In this document: positions 5,138-5,635 of the stretch, one piece after another
Position numbering within the stretch: position 1 is the first letter of the stretch
Layout: each line of letters opens with the position of its first letter
From: Desulfobacula sp.
GTDB taxonomy: Bacteria > Desulfobacterota > Desulfobacteria > Desulfobacterales > Desulfobacteraceae
Assembly: GCA_023139225.1 (NCBI GenBank)
Contig: JAGLNZ010000658.1
Location: 1 to 5,635 of the forward strand
Direction: 5' to 3'
Length of the DNA: 5,635 nucleotides
Program-made: the position numbers and the translations under genes
The notes under the pieces: generated by a model
The model's input: only the letters and a program-made list of their open reading frames with translations
Told to the model about the DNA's origin: nothing
Databases searched by the model: none

Positions 5138-5580
5138 GTTGCCGTGCCTGTGGCAAGCCTGGTTTCTTTTTCATTATACAGATCTATTTTGGTAACTGCG
5201 ATCCTGGAACCGGCCCGAATGATCCTGCTTTTGCAGTGAAACGCACTGCCTTTGCCCGGTCGCAAATAATCCACGCGCATATCGATGGTGGCTGAGGACA
5301 TCAGTTTTTTTTCAATGACATCAAGGGATTTGCCTTCATGATATTTTGCACAGGATAATAGTGCACTAAGCCCGCCGGTCAAATCAATAACAGAGGCTGT
5401 CACACCTCCATGAAGGATTCCAAAGGTTGGATTACCAATCAAATCCTTTGTCATGATAAAACTTGTGACTGCCTGGCAGGTTTCATAATCCAAAAGATCA
5501 ATATCAATGCCCAGAACCTTGTTAAACGGGAGCATATCAAGATAATATTCTTTTATTTTTTCAAGAACAGATTCTATCAT
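5122..5580 (-). CDS. yigI: YigI-like medium/long-chain acyl-CoA thioesterase (hotdog fold, PaaI type)
   Basis: A 152-residue single-domain hotdog thioesterase, expected to hydrolyse acyl-CoA to free fatty acid and CoA in the cytoplasm as an oligomer. The match to E. coli YigI, from memory, runs over its full length: MLPFNKVLGID (16-26), the hotdog helix signature with N50 and GILHGGVTASVIDLTGG (54-70; probable catalytic Asp D66), TIDMRVDYLRPG near residues 98-109, RAGSRIAVTKIDLYNE, and the C-terminus ATGTATYLIG. The length is also the same as YigI. The start ATG (complement of 5578-5580) has AGGAA (complement of 5591-5595) 10 nt upstream, and that site overlaps the stop of a possible preceding gene. 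The 3' end overlaps the convergent lipoprotein gene by 16 nt. The family is firm; use of the E. coli symbol assumes orthology. Confidence 0.9.
   Translation of the reverse strand: MIESVLEKIKEYYLDMLPFNKVLGIDIDLLDYETCQAVTSFIMTKDLIGNPTFGILHGGVTASVIDLTGGLSALLSCAKYHEGKSLDVIEKKLMSSATIDMRVDYLRPGKGSAFHCKSRIIRAGSRIAVTKIDLYNEKETRLATGTATYLIG
5136..5172 (+). terminator. Possible intrinsic terminator for the lipoprotein gene
   Basis: Directly at the lipoprotein stop codon, AGGTTGCC (5136-5143) can pair with GGCAA-CCT (5152-5160, G5157 bulged) over an 8-nt loop, followed by the T-rich stretch ggtttctttttc (5161-5172). This is the usual order for a rho-independent terminator on the plus strand, but the stem is short with a bulge and the T tract is interrupted. 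The same bases encode the conserved C-terminus of the opposite-strand thioesterase, so the pairing may be accidental. Confidence 0.4.
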
Positions 5581-5593
5581 GGCAATTTATTTC

Positions 5594-5635
5594 CTATTTT
5601 CGTTTCAAGACACCCAGAGTTTTTGTCATTTCAAG
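5594..5635 (-). CDS. Possible 3' end of a gene upstream of the thioesterase
   Basis: On the minus strand the frame is open from the window edge through 13 codons (LEMTKTLGVLKRK) to a TAG stop at the complement of 5594-5596. The other two minus frames have stops in this stretch. The stop lies 13 nt before the thioesterase ATG, and the thioesterase Shine-Dalgarno AGGAA overlaps the TAG, a common operon arrangement. Thirteen codons are too few to name a product, and an open frame this short can occur by chance. Confidence 0.35.
   Translation of the reverse strand, partial: LEMTKTLGVLKRK

Overview
This 5.6 kb window holds seven or eight protein genes and one tRNA gene from what looks like a Gram-negative chromosome. 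GC is roughly 40% by eye. Two predicted outer-membrane lipoproteins and a YigI-type hotdog thioesterase support Gram-negative. The glycosyltransferase, methyltransferase and nitroreductase resemble, from memory, proteins of sulfate-reducing Desulfobacterota (Desulfobacter/Desulfobacula-like). That placement is inference. No mobile element, integrase, CRISPR array or phage gene is visible.

Layout. (1) 2-424: the 3' end of folC, whose start lies outside the window. (2) 453-528: tRNA-Arg(CCG), with a plausible sigma70 promoter embedded in the end of folC. (3) 538-2494: a GT4-family glycosyltransferase that begins only 9 nt after the tRNA CCA end, followed by a class I SAM methyltransferase whose start overlaps the glycosyltransferase stop by 14 nt. 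These two form a tight operon, and the tRNA is probably part of the same transcript. (4) 2561-4391: a nitroreductase-family flavoprotein and, 19 nt later, a ChaN/Tiki-type lipoprotein, probably one operon; two AAACNGTTT palindromes precede it. (5) 4490-5137: a DUF2799-like lipoprotein with a GTG start and a C-terminal helical hairpin. (6) 5122-5580, minus strand: a YigI-like acyl-CoA thioesterase convergent with, and overlapping, the lipoprotein gene. (7) 5594-5635, minus strand: the possible last codons of a gene upstream of the thioesterase.

How the parts relate. The glycosyltransferase and methyltransferase probably act in sequence on the same glycan, glycolipid or isoprenoid-type acceptor, but the sequence does not identify it. 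The nitroreductase and ChaN-like lipoprotein may be co-regulated; a shared redox or haem/metal role is speculative. The other genes look like ordinary housekeeping or envelope functions.

Most noteworthy: the tRNA-to-mRNA junction with almost no leader and no Shine-Dalgarno sequence; a perfect 11-bp hairpin inside the ChaN-like gene; a three-copy 12-nt in-frame repeat in the glycosyltransferase; the palindrome pair before the nitroreductase; and a cysteine pair at the turn of the lipoprotein's predicted helical hairpin. I did not find a clear, new multi-gene system.
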